Positions 24,562-33,505 of a stretch of DNA of 64,000 bases are shown here, in pieces. This DNA is from JAOPZW01 sp963807305 (GTDB lineage Bacteria; Actinomycetota; Thermoleophilia; Solirubrobacterales; Solirubrobacteraceae): NCBI GenBank assembly GCA_963807305.1, contig CAWEBN010000005.1, positions 1-64,000 on the forward strand, written 5' to 3'. The position numbers and the translations under genes were made by a program. Within the stretch, counting starts at the first letter, position 1. Each line of letters opens with the position of its first letter. The notes below the pieces were generated by a model. It had not been told where the DNA came from. It saw only the letters and a list, made by a program, of their open reading frames with translations, and ran no database searches.

Positions 24562-25988
24562 TGGCCTCACTGAGGGCGCGGCTGCTCGCGGCCGTCCTGG
24601 CCCTCACGGCGTGCGGCCTCCTGCTCGCGGGCGGGATCACCTACATCGAGCAGCGCTCGTTCCAGTACTCCCGCGTCGACCAGGAGCTCAGGGCCGCGGT
24701 CATGCCGGTCAGCGGCGCGCTCGAGCAGATGGTGGGCCACGAGCCCTACGGCCACGGCGGCCCCGAGCCCGGCCGCGGCCCGGGCGGCGGTCCCAACTTC
24801 GGCATGCCCGCTGGGACCTACGGCCAGAAGCGCGACGCGAGCGGGCGGGTGATCGCCGACAAGGTCTTCAGCCTCAACCTCAACCAGACCGTGACGGCCA
24901 AGCCGGCGCTCCCGGCCAAGCTCACGACCGGGGAGATCATCAACGTCAACGGTCGCAAGGGCGTGGACACGCGCTATCGCGTGCTCGCCTCGCCCGATAC
25001 CAGGGACGGGACGACCACCGTGGTCGCCATCCCCCTGCGCGCCACCGACGACACGCTGCAGCAACTGCTCGTGGTCGAGGCCCTCGTCATCGCCGGCGTC
25101 CTGGTCGTCCTCGGGCTGGTCTCGTGGGCCGTCGTGCGCGTCGGCCTGCTGCCGCTCGATCGCATGGGGCACACGGCGGGCGCGATCGCCGGCGGCGACC
25201 TCTCGCACCGCGTCGAGTCGACCGACCCGCGGACCGAGGTCGGCCGCCTGGGGATCTCGCTCAATGCGATGCTCGACCGCCTCGAACGGGCCTTCGGCGA
25301 GCGCGAGGCCAGCGAGGACCGCCTGCGGCGCTTCATCGCCGACGCCTCGCACGAGCTGCGCACGCCGCTGGCCTCGATCCGCGGCTATGCGGAGCTGTTC
25401 CGCATGGGCGCGGCGCGCCAGCCGGCCGACGTCGAGAAGGCGATGGGGCGCATCGAGGACGAGGCCGCGCGCATGGGCGTGCTCGTCGAGGATCTGCTGA
25501 CCCTCGCGCGCCTCGACGAGGTGCCCGACACGCCGCACGCGCAGCTCGACCTGGCCGCGCTGGTCCGCGACGCCGTCGACGACGGGCGCGCCGCGGCCCC
25601 GGGCCGCGAGATCGGCATCGAGGTCGACGGTCCGGCGCTGGTCGTCGGCGATCGCGACCAGCTGCGCCAGGTCCTGGGCAACCTGCTGCGCAACGCGTTC
25701 GTCCACACGCCCGAGGGGACCCCGATCGAGGTGAGCCTGGGCCACGTGGACGGCGAGGTGCGCCTCGAGGTCCGCGACCACGGCCCGGGCCTGCCCACCA
25801 GCGACGCCGAGGCGCTGTTCGAGCGCTTCTGGCGCTCGGAGCGCGGGCGCGAGCGCGGGCGGGGCGGCGCCGGCCTCGGCCTGGCCATCGTGGCGGCGAT
25901 CGTCGACGCCCACGACGGCGACGTGCGCGCGGGCAACGCGCCCGACGGCGGCGCCGTGTTCGTGGTCACGCTGCCGGCCGCCGCCTGA
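24558..25988 (+). CDS. sensor histidine kinase partner of the OmpR regulator
   Basis: A 476-residue membrane kinase. TM1 is near residues 9-27, followed by a roughly 140-residue extracytoplasmic sensor with a His/Gly/Pro-rich stretch (YGHGGPEPGRGPGGG), TM2 near 171-195, then HAMP. Phospho-acceptor H265 lies in ADASHELRTPLASIRGYAE. The ATPase has the N box NLLRNAFVHTPEG, G1 DHGPGLP and G2 GGAGLGLAIV. The double ATG at 24558/24561 overlaps the regulator stop. The histidine/glycine-rich loop might bind metal, an inference only. Confidence 0.93.
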
Positions 25989-25995
25989 GCGCCCA

Positions 25996-26051
25996 CTCCC
26001 AGGCGCCTCTCAGGCGCCTCCCACCGTGGTCCCACGTCGCCCGCCGACGCT
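25996..26051 (+). promoter_or_regulatory. four-box 11-bp-periodic promoter of the GT2-GtrA gene
   Basis: Boxes at 25996 (CTCCCA), 26007 (CTCTCA), 26018 (CTCCCA) and 26029 (GTCCCA) are at exact 11-bp steps. The -10 element GACGCT occupies 26046-26051, eleven bases after the last box, and ATG 26058 follows after 6 bases. The spacing selects ATG 26058 as the start over the GTG at 26052. The gene thus has its own promoter although it lies just behind the kinase. Confidence 0.7.
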
Positions 26052-26057
26052 GTGGCC

Positions 26058-27233
26058 ATGACCGACCAGACGCTCACCCGCCCCTCGTCCCGCCCGCGTC
26101 CGGCCGGTCCGCGGCACGTGGCGCCGAGCGTCGAGATCGTGGTCCCCGTCTTCAACGAGCAGGCCGCGCTCGAGCGCAGCATCCGCAGGCTGCACCGCTT
26201 CCTGGGCGCCGAGCTGCCGTTCTCCTGGCGGATCGTCATCGCCGACAACGCGAGCACGGATGCGACGCCCGCCATCGCCGAGACGCTCGCGCGCGAGCTG
26301 CCCGGGGTCGAGCTCCTGCGCGTGGAGCGCAAGGGCCGCGGGCTCGCCCTGCGCGAGGCCTGGTCGCGCAGCGACGCACGCGTGCTCTGCTACATGGACG
26401 TCGACCTGTCGACCGACCTGCGCGGCCTGCTCCCGCTCGTGGCGCCGCTTGTCTCGGGACACAGCGACCTCGCCATCGGCACGCGCCTGGCGCGCTCGGC
26501 GCGCGTGGTGCGCGGCCCCAAGCGCGAGCTCATCTCGCGCTCCTACAACCGGCTGCTGCGCACGGTGCTGCGCGCGCGCTTCTCCGATGCGCAGTGCGGC
26601 TTCAAGGCCGTGACGGCCGGCGCGGCCGGGCGCCTGCTGGCCGACGTCCGCGACGACGGCTGGTTCTTCGACACCGAGCTGCTGGTGCTCGCCCAGCGCA
26701 GCGGCCTGCGGATCCATGAGGTCCCCGTGGACTGGGTCGACGACCCCGATTCGCGCGTCGACATCGTGCGCACCGCGATCGATGACCTGCGCGGCGTGGC
26801 GCGCCTGGCGGCGGCGGGCCCCGTCGTGCGCTTCATGGGGGTCGGCGTGCTGAGCACGATCGCCTACGCCGCGCTCTACCTGCTGCTGCACGGCGCGCTG
26901 GGAGCGGCCGCGGCCAACGCCGTGGCGCTGGCCGTCACCGCGGTGGCCAACACGGCCGCCAACCGGCGCCTGACCTTCGGCGTGCGCGGGCGCGAGGGGC
27001 TCGCGCGCCATCACGCCCGCGGAGCCGTCGTGTACGTCTTGACCCTGGGGCTGACGACGCTCGCCCTGGCGAGCCTGCATCGCATCGACAGCGCGCCGTC
27101 GCGGGCCGTCGAGCTGGCGGTGCTCCTCGTCGCGGGCGCTGCGGCGACCATCACCCGCTACGTCGCGCTGCACACGTGGGTCTTCGCCCGCGGGGGGCCG
27201 TCCCGAGCGGCCGCCGCCGAGGCGTCCTGCTAG
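26058..27233 (+). CDS. GT2 glycosyltransferase with C-terminal GtrA-like membrane domain
   Basis: A 391-residue fusion. Residues up to about 240 are a GT-A fold glycosyltransferase of the dolichol-phosphate-mannose synthase type: VEIVVPVFNEQAALE, RIVIADNASTDATP, metal-binding YMDVDLSTDL, and SDAQCGFKAV. The remainder is a four-helix GtrA-like membrane domain (VRFMGVGVLSTIAYAALYLL onward, with VANTAANRRLTFG). It probably makes or flips a polyprenyl-phosphate sugar, the donor required by GT39 enzymes such as the one at 33457-35577, with which it shares its promoter pattern. Confidence 0.9.
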   Translation: MTDQTLTRPSSRPRPAGPRHVAPSVEIVVPVFNEQAALERSIRRLHRFLGAELPFSWRIVIADNASTDATPAIAETLARELPGVELLRVERKGRGLALREAWSRSDARVLCYMDVDLSTDLRGLLPLVAPLVSGHSDLAIGTRLARSARVVRGPKRELISRSYNRLLRTVLRARFSDAQCGFKAVTAGAAGRLLADVRDDGWFFDTELLVLAQRSGLRIHEVPVDWVDDPDSRVDIVRTAIDDLRGVARLAAAGPVVRFMGVGVLSTIAYAALYLLLHGALGAAAANAVALAVTAVANTAANRRLTFGVRGREGLARHHARGAVVYVLTLGLTTLALASLHRIDSAPSRAVELAVLLVAGAAATITRYVALHTWVFARGGPSRAAAAEASC

Positions 27234-27243
27234 GGCTCCGAGC

Positions 27244-27307
27244 GCGGTCCTCTTGCGCCGGTCGCGGTCCTCTTGCGCCGCCGTTCCGTATATGGAACGC
27301 TGCCGGG
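27244..27307 (+). promoter_or_regulatory. 20-bp direct repeats and palindromic operator before XRE-cupin gene
   Basis: A 17-base sequence, GCGGTCCTCTTGCGCCG, occurs twice in a row at 27244 and 27264 (20-bp period). It is followed by an 18-bp palindrome at 27282-27299 with arms CGTTCC and GGAACG around GTATAT. The palindrome overlaps a putative -10, AACGCT (27296-27301), which is 6 bases before the GTG start. A repressor bound there would block the promoter, so autoregulation by the adjacent XRE protein is likely. Confidence 0.6.
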
Positions 27308-27853
27308 GTGACCCTCGACAGCGAACTCGGACTCTCGGCCTCGCTGGGCCAGAGCATCGGCGACCTGCGCCGCACGCGGGGGTGGTCGGCCGCCGAGCTT
27401 GCGCGCCGCGCGGGGATCGGCAAGGCGACGCTCTCGGAGATCGAGGCCGGGAGGCGCAACACGACCCTGGAGACGCTGGACGCCCTGACCAGGGCGCTCG
27501 GCGTGCCGCTCAGCGCGCCGCTGCCCGACGGCCTGCCGGTCGCGCTGCCACCCGGGGACGCGGTCAGCGCCGAGGTCGTCGCCCGATTCAGCGACGCCGG
27601 GACCGTCACCGAGCTCTACCGGATCGGCATCCGGGCGGGCGCGCGCGGGCACCGGGCCGCTCACGCGCCGGGACTGCGCAAGGTGATGACCGTCTTCGCC
27701 GGGGAGGTGACGATCGCCCTGACGGACGCGACGCTGGGCCTCGCCGCGGGACAGAGCGCCCAATGGAGCGCCGACAGCCCACACACCTACTCCGCCGGCG
27801 ACGCCCAGGACGCCCACGCGGCCGTGCTCATGCGTTACGCCGCCGCTGTCTGA
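27308..27853 (+). CDS. XRE-family regulator with C-terminal cupin sensor domain
   Basis: A 181-residue protein. The N-terminal HTH is IGDLRRTRGWSAAELARRAG with IGKATLSEIEAGRRNTTLET, and the C-terminal half is a cupin barrel with HAPGLRKVMTVFAGEVTIAL and QWSADSPHTYSAG. This SutR/PuuR-like architecture senses a small amino or carboxylic compound. GTG 27308 is selected because it is 6 bases from the -10 and directly precedes the HTH. It is followed after 1 base by the cupin gene, likely its partner or target. Confidence 0.88.
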   Translation: MTLDSELGLSASLGQSIGDLRRTRGWSAAELARRAGIGKATLSEIEAGRRNTTLETLDALTRALGVPLSAPLPDGLPVALPPGDAVSAEVVARFSDAGTVTELYRIGIRAGARGHRAAHAPGLRKVMTVFAGEVTIALTDATLGLAAGQSAQWSADSPHTYSAGDAQDAHAAVLMRYAAAV

Positions 27854-27854
27854 C

Positions 27855-28226
27855 ATGGACGCGAGCATCAACCTGGCCGAGAAGCTCGCGCTGGTCGAGG
27901 AGCGCTGGGCCCCCAAGATCGTCGGCACCATGAACGACTACAAGCTGCAGGTGGTCAAGGTGGAGGGCGAGTTCGTCTGGCACCGCCACGACGAGACCGA
28001 CGACTTCTTCCTCGTCACCGCCGGCCGCCTGTACATCGACCTCCGAGACGAGCACGGCGAGCGCACGGTCGAGGTGGCGCCGGGCGAGCTGTTCGTCGTG
28101 CCGCGTGGGGTGGAGCACCGCCCCCGCAGCGACCGCGAGACGCACCTCCTGCTCATCGAGCCGGCCGGCACCCCCAATACGGGCGATGCCGGCGGCCCGC
28201 TCTCGGCGAACGAGGAGACCGTCTAG
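27855..28226 (+). CDS. cupin-domain protein
   Basis: A 123-residue single-domain cupin. Motif 1 is FVWHRHDETDDFFLVTAGRL and motif 2 PGELFVVPRGVEHRP, giving the His-His-Glu-His type metal site. It could be an isomerase, a dioxygenase or a small-molecule sensor. Being 1 base after the XRE-cupin regulator, it is co-transcribed and probably handles the effector that the regulator senses. Confidence 0.85.
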   Translation: MDASINLAEKLALVEERWAPKIVGTMNDYKLQVVKVEGEFVWHRHDETDDFFLVTAGRLYIDLRDEHGERTVEVAPGELFVVPRGVEHRPRSDRETHLLLIEPAGTPNTGDAGGPLSANEETV

Positions 28227-28232
28227 CGGCGG

Positions 28233-29165
28233 TCAGGGCGTGGGGGGCTCGAGGCGCTGCGCGGCCGCGTCGGCCTGCGCCGCGTCGTGCACCACGCGGG
28301 CCGACGGATGGGCGCCCGTCAGGGTCAGCAGCCGCTCGGAGTCCGAGCCGGGCAGCACCTCGTAGGTCGGCCAGCGGATGACCTGCGGCTGCTCACTCGC
28401 ATCCCGGCCGGGATCGCGCAGCTCCACGGGCTTGCCGTCCGCGGCGGAGACCCAGAGGGTCCAGACCGGACGGCCGACGTCGGGCTTGAGCGAGATCGCC
28501 CACGTGTCGGTGCCGTTGTGCATCTCGCGCCCGGTCACCGTCATCCGGCCCTCCTGGAGCAGGATCCGGACCTTGTCGACGACGGGGTCGCCTGCCGGCA
28601 TTGCCTCGTCGCCGGGGACGCCGGTCCCAGGCGTCCCGGGCGTCGCGACCTTCGGTCCGCCGCCCTTGGCCTTGGCCTTGGCGCCGTCGGCTGCGGTCGA
28701 CGGTGCGGCGAGCGCGTCGTAGATGGTGTCGGTCGCCGGGTCGTAGAGCGCGCCGCCCGCGGTCTCGAAGGCGTGCGCCCCTTCGGTCAGCACGCGCTCT
28801 GAGGCGGGATGGTCGGCCGACTGCCACAGCTCGTGCGTCGTCGTCTGCGCGCCCTGCGTCTCCACGCTGCGGACGTGCAGGATGGTGCCCCTCGGCGGGC
28901 TCAGCCAGTGCAGGGCCTGCGTGATGGCCGAGGCCGAGGACGGGCCGCCCACGTCGCCCGGGCCGCCGCCGAGCATGACGACCGCCGTCGCGGTGACGGC
29001 GACACCGGCCGCCACGGGCACCGCGACGGCGCGGGGGACGGTGCGGCGCGCGGCGATCGGCTGCTCGCGCACGCGGGCCAGCAGCTCGGCGTCGAACGCG
29101 TTGTCGTCGGCGCGCGCCGCGGGCGGACGGGCCGCACGCAGACGGCGGGTGAGGTCATCGGTCAT
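28233..29165 (-). CDS. membrane-anchored partner of ECF sigma factor (anti-sigma-like)
   Basis: A 310-residue protein from ATG 29165, overlapping the sigma-gene stop as ATGA. A cytoplasmic N-terminus of about 45 residues (MTDDLTRRLRAARPPAA) precedes one membrane helix (VAVPVAAGVAVTATAVVML), then a long extracytoplasmic part with HELWQSADHPASERVL, AAFxTAGGALYDPATDTI-like strands, and TVTGREMHNGTDTWAISL. The position and topology fit a regulator of the adjacent ECF factor, although no zinc-finger anti-sigma motif is seen. The outer domain resembles lipoprotein-type beta folds (LolA-like), which is inference. Confidence 0.65.
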   Translation of the reverse strand: MTDDLTRRLRAARPPAARADDNAFDAELLARVREQPIAARRTVPRAVAVPVAAGVAVTATAVVMLGGGPGDVGGPSSASAITQALHWLSPPRGTILHVRSVETQGAQTTTHELWQSADHPASERVLTEGAHAFETAGGALYDPATDTIYDALAAPSTAADGAKAKAKGGGPKVATPGTPGTGVPGDEAMPAGDPVVDKVRILLQEGRMTVTGREMHNGTDTWAISLKPDVGRPVWTLWVSAADGKPVELRDPGRDASEQPQVIRWPTYEVLPGSDSERLLTLTGAHPSARVVHDAAQADAAAQRLEPPTP

Positions 29166-29666
29166 GTCGTGTTCCATTGGGGGCGCTCCTGGGTTGTCGT
29201 CGGTTGCAGGGCGGCACGAAGCCTGCGGCGCGCTCGCGCCGCCCGCATCCGGAAGGCCGCGGGGGTGATGCCGAGCGCCTGGGCGACGTCGGCGCTCGGA
29301 AGGTCGAACCAGGCCGTGAGGACGATGGCCTCGCGGTCCAGCGGGGAGAGCGCGCAGCAGCGCGGCGCGCAGCTCGGCGTCCTCGATGCAGTCGGCGGGA
29401 TCGGGGCCGGGCGCCCGCGGCTGGAGGTCGAGCAGCGCATGCAGCGCACCGGCGCGCCGGCGGCCGCGCCGCGCGTTGGCCAGGACGCGGCGCGTGACGC
29501 CGATGAGCCAGCCCAGCTCGGCGCTGCGCGGGATGTCGCGCTGACGGCGCCAGGCGATCGCGTATGTCTCGGCGACGGCGTCGTCGGCGTCCTCGCGCGA
29601 CGCCATCGAGCGCGCGTAGGCGAGCACGCGGGGGTAGGTCACGCGGTAGAGGTCTTCGAAGTCCAC
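29162..29666 (-). pseudogene. ECF sigma factor with a frameshift near 29350
   Basis: The first frame (GTG at 29666, or GTG at 29687) gives region 2: FEDLYRVTYPRVLAYARSM and ADDAVAETYAIAWRRQ, up to ELRAALLRAL. The second frame resumes with LSPLDREAIVLTAWFDLP, SADVAQALGITPAAFRMRAA and a basic end, which is region 4. The join is exact if one G is restored in the GCGCG run near 29348-29353. A single-base deletion therefore separates promoter-recognition regions 2 and 4. A sequencing error is quite possible, since both halves are otherwise undamaged and the downstream partner gene is intact. Confidence 0.8.
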
Positions 29667-29708
29667 GTTGGGCAAGTGTCCACACACTCGCCGATCGCAA
29701 CCGCCCGG

Positions 29709-32030
29709 TCACGCCGGGGCGCTGCCCGCCGCGGCGGCCGCCGCGCGGGCAGGGGCAAGGAGGGCGGCCTGCAGGCGCCGGGCCGCGTCGAGATGGTCGG
29801 CGGTCCAGATCATCTTGACCGCCGTCGTGGTCGCGTGCCCGTCGTTCCCGCCGAGGTCGCGGCGCACGGCGTCGAGGAGCCGGCGGTCGGCCGCCTCGTC
29901 GTCGGGCAGGCCATCGGGCACTGCCCCCGAGCCGGTCAGCGCCAGCGCGGTCGCGTCGTACCACTCCACCAGGCGCTCGGCGGCGGCCAGGATCTCCGTA
30001 CGCGCCGCCGCTCGGTCGCCGGCGGGAGCGCCGTCATCTCCGCTCCAGAGGTCGAGGACGGCGTCGGCCGTGAGCCGCAGGACGGCGACGCCGGTGATCA
30101 GGGCGGTGACGTCGGCCAGGGGGACGGTCTTCGTGCCGCCTTCGCCGAGGAACTGGCGGAACGCGTTGTCCAACCGGCGCGCGGCCGCCGCGGCGCGGCG
30201 GCGCTCGTCGCGTGGCGCCGCGCGCGGGGTGACCACCGGGTCGCAGCGCGAGACCCCGAAGGCGATCGCGCTGCCGAGATACCGCGCGCTGTCGGACAGC
30301 GCCTCGCCCAGGGCGCGCCCGAGCGCGGGGCCCGCTCCGCGCGGCCAGAACAGGGTCCCGGCGAGGACGCTCACGGCGCAGCCGAGCGCGACGTCCTCGA
30401 TCCGCACGAGCCCGATCTCCCAACCACCGGGCGCGATGATGTTGAAGACGATCAGGAGCGTCGCGGTGAAGCCGGCCTGCCCGGCGGCGAACGAGATGGC
30501 GGCGGGTGCGAGGCCGGTCAGCGCGACCGCGAACGGGAGCAACGCCCAGAGGACGGCCGGATCGGCGCCGACCGCGAGGATGAAACCGCCGCCGAGGACG
30601 ATCCCCACGGCGGTTCCCCACACGGCGCGCAGGGCGCTCTGGCCGGTGCCCAGGGCGCTGGAGCGCAGGACGGCGAGCGTGCCGAACACGACCCAGAACG
30701 AATGGTCGACTCGGGCCAGGCCCGCCGTGAGGACGGCGAGGCCGAGCGCCACGGCTCCGCGCACGCTGTTGTGCAGCCAGACCGACTGGCGGGCGGCGTG
30801 CGCGCCGGCGCGCTCCCCCGCGGCCTCGACCGCCGACCCGAGGCCGTCCGGCCGGCGGCCGAGCAGTTGGTCGACGAAGCTCCGCCGGCGCGCGGCGACC
30901 GTCAGCTCGATGTTCGTCGCGATCGCCGCGGTCGCGACGCTCAGCTCCTGGGCGCGAAAGCTCGGCTCCAGCGCGCTGACGAGTCCCGTGTCGGCGTCGG
31001 CTGACAGGTCCTGCGGCGACGGCCCGGCGCGTGCGGCCGGCAGCGCTGAGGTCGCCTGCCCGCGCAGCCTCTGGCACGCCTCCCCCAGTCGGCCGCGATC
31101 CGGATCGAGGGGGTGGGCGCCGTCGTCGGGGATCGTCTCCAGCACTGCAGCGCCGCGCTCGAGGAGCGCGGCCGCGGCCGTCTCGACCTCGCACACCGCG
31201 CGGTCGGCCGCTTCCGGCCGCCGGTCCACGGGCGCTCGCGCGAGTATCGCCTCGAGCCACACCACCTGGTCGACGACCCGGACCAGCGTCCGCGCCGCCG
31301 TCGTGAGCCCCGTCGGCCGGTAGGGCGTGCCGAAGAACGACGCGCGCAGCGCGGCGACCGCCTCCGACGCCTCGGCGGTGGCGGCGTCGAGCGCGGCCCG
31401 CCGGTCGGGGGCGAAGCCGTCGCGGATGGCGTCGACCTCGGCGCGCAGCCGCCGGGCGAGCAGCGCGCAGGCCCGTGCGGTCGCCTGCCGCAGCGGCTCG
31501 CGGGTCGGTGCCGGCCACATGACGGCGATGGCGAGCACCGACACCGCTCCGGCCAGGCCCCAGCCGGCGAGCCGGCTCGGGAGCGCGTCCGTCGAGCCGG
31601 GCAGCGAGACCGGGAGGATGAAGCTGGCGAGCAGCGCGGTCGTCGCGCCGGCCAGGACCGAGCTGACCGACCCGGCGAAGAGCACGACGAAGGCGACGAC
31701 GAACATGCTGCCGGCGGCGAGCCAGGTGCTCCGGGACGCCAGGGTCGCGAGGCTGACCAGGACCGCGCCCGCGAGCACGAGCCCGGCCTGCGCCGTCAGG
31801 CGCTCGCGCATCGGCCCGGTGAAGTCCGCGAAGAGCAGCATCGAGAGTGAGCCGAACGCTGCGAACAGCGCCATGGTCGGGTTGCCGATGACCTCCTCGC
31901 AGAGCGCGAAGAGCGCGGGCATGACGATGGCGGCCCGCGCCGACCGGCGCAGCGCGGACAGGCCGGCGTCACGCGCCCGTAGCCACGGGACGATCTTCAC
32001 GAGCGCGCTCTGCACCGAGCCGCTGAGCAT
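29709..32030 (-). CDS. FUSC-family membrane transporter
   Basis: A 773-residue protein with two blocks of about six membrane helices (near residues 30-170 and 420-560) separated by a large cytoplasmic region, the plan of the FUSC/aromatic-acid exporter group. NPTMALFAAFGSLSMLLFAD in the first block and HSFWVVFGTLAVLRSSALGT in the second are the recognisable repeats. FUSC proteins export aromatic acids or similar compounds. It is divergent from the cysteine-desulfurase-like gene across a 59-bp gap. Confidence 0.85.
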   Translation of the reverse strand: MLSGSVQSALVKIVPWLRARDAGLSALRRSARAAIVMPALFALCEEVIGNPTMALFAAFGSLSMLLFADFTGPMRERLTAQAGLVLAGAVLVSLATLASRSTWLAAGSMFVVAFVVLFAGSVSSVLAGATTALLASFILPVSLPGSTDALPSRLAGWGLAGAVSVLAIAVMWPAPTREPLRQATARACALLARRLRAEVDAIRDGFAPDRRAALDAATAEASEAVAALRASFFGTPYRPTGLTTAARTLVRVVDQVVWLEAILARAPVDRRPEAADRAVCEVETAAAALLERGAAVLETIPDDGAHPLDPDRGRLGEACQRLRGQATSALPAARAGPSPQDLSADADTGLVSALEPSFRAQELSVATAAIATNIELTVAARRRSFVDQLLGRRPDGLGSAVEAAGERAGAHAARQSVWLHNSVRGAVALGLAVLTAGLARVDHSFWVVFGTLAVLRSSALGTGQSALRAVWGTAVGIVLGGGFILAVGADPAVLWALLPFAVALTGLAPAAISFAAGQAGFTATLLIVFNIIAPGGWEIGLVRIEDVALGCAVSVLAGTLFWPRGAGPALGRALGEALSDSARYLGSAIAFGVSRCDPVVTPRAAPRDERRRAAAAARRLDNAFRQFLGEGGTKTVPLADVTALITGVAVLRLTADAVLDLWSGDDGAPAGDRAAARTEILAAAERLVEWYDATALALTGSGAVPDGLPDDEAADRRLLDAVRRDLGGNDGHATTTAVKMIWTADHLDAARRLQAALLAPARAAAAAAGSAPA

Positions 32031-32033
32031 GAC

Positions 32034-32087
32034 GGAACGATGTTCCTCCGGACTTCACGCCCATCGATCGGAAGGGGGAGCGATCGG
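32034..32087. promoter_or_regulatory. palindrome and direct repeat in FUSC/aminotransferase divergent gap
   Basis: GGAAC-GAT-GTTCC at 32034-32046 is a perfect inverted repeat directly upstream of the FUSC start. CGATCGG occurs at 32065-32071 and again at 32081-32087, just upstream of the aminotransferase GTG. The short gap means both genes' promoters overlap these elements. The binding protein is unknown. Confidence 0.4.
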
Positions 32088-32089
32088 GG

Positions 32090-33505
32090 GTGTGTGGAGT
32101 GCAGCAGTCTCTGGCAGCGCGGTCGGCCCTGGTCGGGGCCGACGTCGAGGTGCCCTGCGTCGATGGGCGCATGCGGCGCTACGTCAACCTCGACCACGCG
32201 GCAAGCACGCCGCCGATGGCCGGCGTGTGGGCGGCCGTCGAGGAGTTCATGCCGTGGTACGGCAGCGTGCACCGCGGGAGCGGCTACAAGTCGCGCCTGG
32301 CGACCGCGGCGTACGAGGGGGCGCGCGGGGCTGTCGCCGAGTTCGTCCGCGCGCGCGATGGGACCGTCGTGCTCGTGCGCAACACGACCGAGGCGATCAA
32401 CATCCTCGCCGCTGCGCTGCCGGCGGGGACCCGTGTGCTCTCGACCGCGGTCGAGCACCACGCGAACATGCTGCCCTGGCGCCGCCACGCAGTGTCCGTG
32501 CTGCCGATTCCGGGCAGCGCATCGGAGCTCGTCGAGCGCTGCGAGCACGCGCTGCGGACCGCGCGGCCGAGGATCGACCTGCTTGCCGTCACCGGCGCCT
32601 CCAACGTCACCGGCGAGGTGTGGCCGCTGGCCGAGCTCGCCGCGGTCGCGCACCACTACGGAGCCGAGCTCTTCGTCGACGCGGCCCAGCTCGCGCCGCA
32701 TCGCGCCATCGACATGGCGGGTATGGGCATCGACTACCTCTCCCTGTCGGGCCACAAGCTCTACGCGCCGTTCGGGGCCGGCGCACTGGTCGCGTGCGGG
32801 CGCGCCCTCGAGCGCGGCGAGCCGCTGCTGCACGGGGGTGGGGCGATCGAGCTCGTCACGCTCGACGACGTCGTGTGGGCCGACGCGCCCGAGCGCTATG
32901 AGGCGGGCTCGCCCAACGTGGTGGGTGCCGTCGCCCTGGGCGCGGCGTGCAGGATCCTCGGCCAGCTCGGCATGGCCCGCGTCGCGGCGCAGGAGCGCGG
33001 CCTCGCCGCGCGGCTGGCAGCCGGCCTGGCCCGCGTGCCGGGCCTGCGGAAGCTGGCGCTCTGGGACGACGCGACGGTCGACCGCGTCGGCCTCGCGACC
33101 TTCGAGCTCGACGGCTACCGCCATCCGCTCGTGGCCGCGATCCTGAGCGCCGAGCACGGCATCGGCGTGCGCCACGGCTGCTTCTGCGCGCACCCGCTGC
33201 TGGCGCATCTGCTCGGCCTCCCGGACGGTGACCTCGACGGCCTGCGCGCGGAGATCCGAGCCGGCGGGCGGGCCGCGCTGCCCGGAGCCGTGCGGGCGAG
33301 CCTCGGGATCGGGACCACGGCGCAGGACGTCGACCGCCTGGTCGACGCCCTGACCACGATCGCGCGCAACGGACCGCGCTGGGGCTACGTCCGCGACGGC
33401 GCGCACGACGAGTACCGGCCGGCACCCGACGTGCGCGCGCTGCCGCGGACGCCGCGCTACGAACCCGCGGGCGCCAGTGCGTCGGCGCGGCCGCTGAGGT
33501 CGTAG
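32090..33505 (+). CDS. class V aminotransferase / cysteine-desulfurase-like enzyme
   Basis: A 471-residue PLP enzyme of fold type I. YVNLDHAASTPPMAGVW opens the domain; VEHHANMLPWR, LFVDAAQLAPHRAIDMA, and SGHKLYAPFGAGALV with the Schiff-base lysine follow. RHGCFCAHPL carries cysteines at the place where some desulfurases hold the persulfide. About 60 extra C-terminal residues exceed the usual length. Sulfur transfer from cysteine or a selenocysteine-lyase activity are both possible. GTG 32090 and GTG 32099 are alternative starts. The end overlaps the convergent GT39 gene by 49 bases. Confidence 0.85.
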   Translation: MCGVQQSLAARSALVGADVEVPCVDGRMRRYVNLDHAASTPPMAGVWAAVEEFMPWYGSVHRGSGYKSRLATAAYEGARGAVAEFVRARDGTVVLVRNTTEAINILAAALPAGTRVLSTAVEHHANMLPWRRHAVSVLPIPGSASELVERCEHALRTARPRIDLLAVTGASNVTGEVWPLAELAAVAHHYGAELFVDAAQLAPHRAIDMAGMGIDYLSLSGHKLYAPFGAGALVACGRALERGEPLLHGGGAIELVTLDDVVWADAPERYEAGSPNVVGAVALGAACRILGQLGMARVAAQERGLAARLAAGLARVPGLRKLALWDDATVDRVGLATFELDGYRHPLVAAILSAEHGIGVRHGCFCAHPLLAHLLGLPDGDLDGLRAEIRAGGRAALPGAVRASLGIGTTAQDVDRLVDALTTIARNGPRWGYVRDGAHDEYRPAPDVRALPRTPRYEPAGASASARPLRS

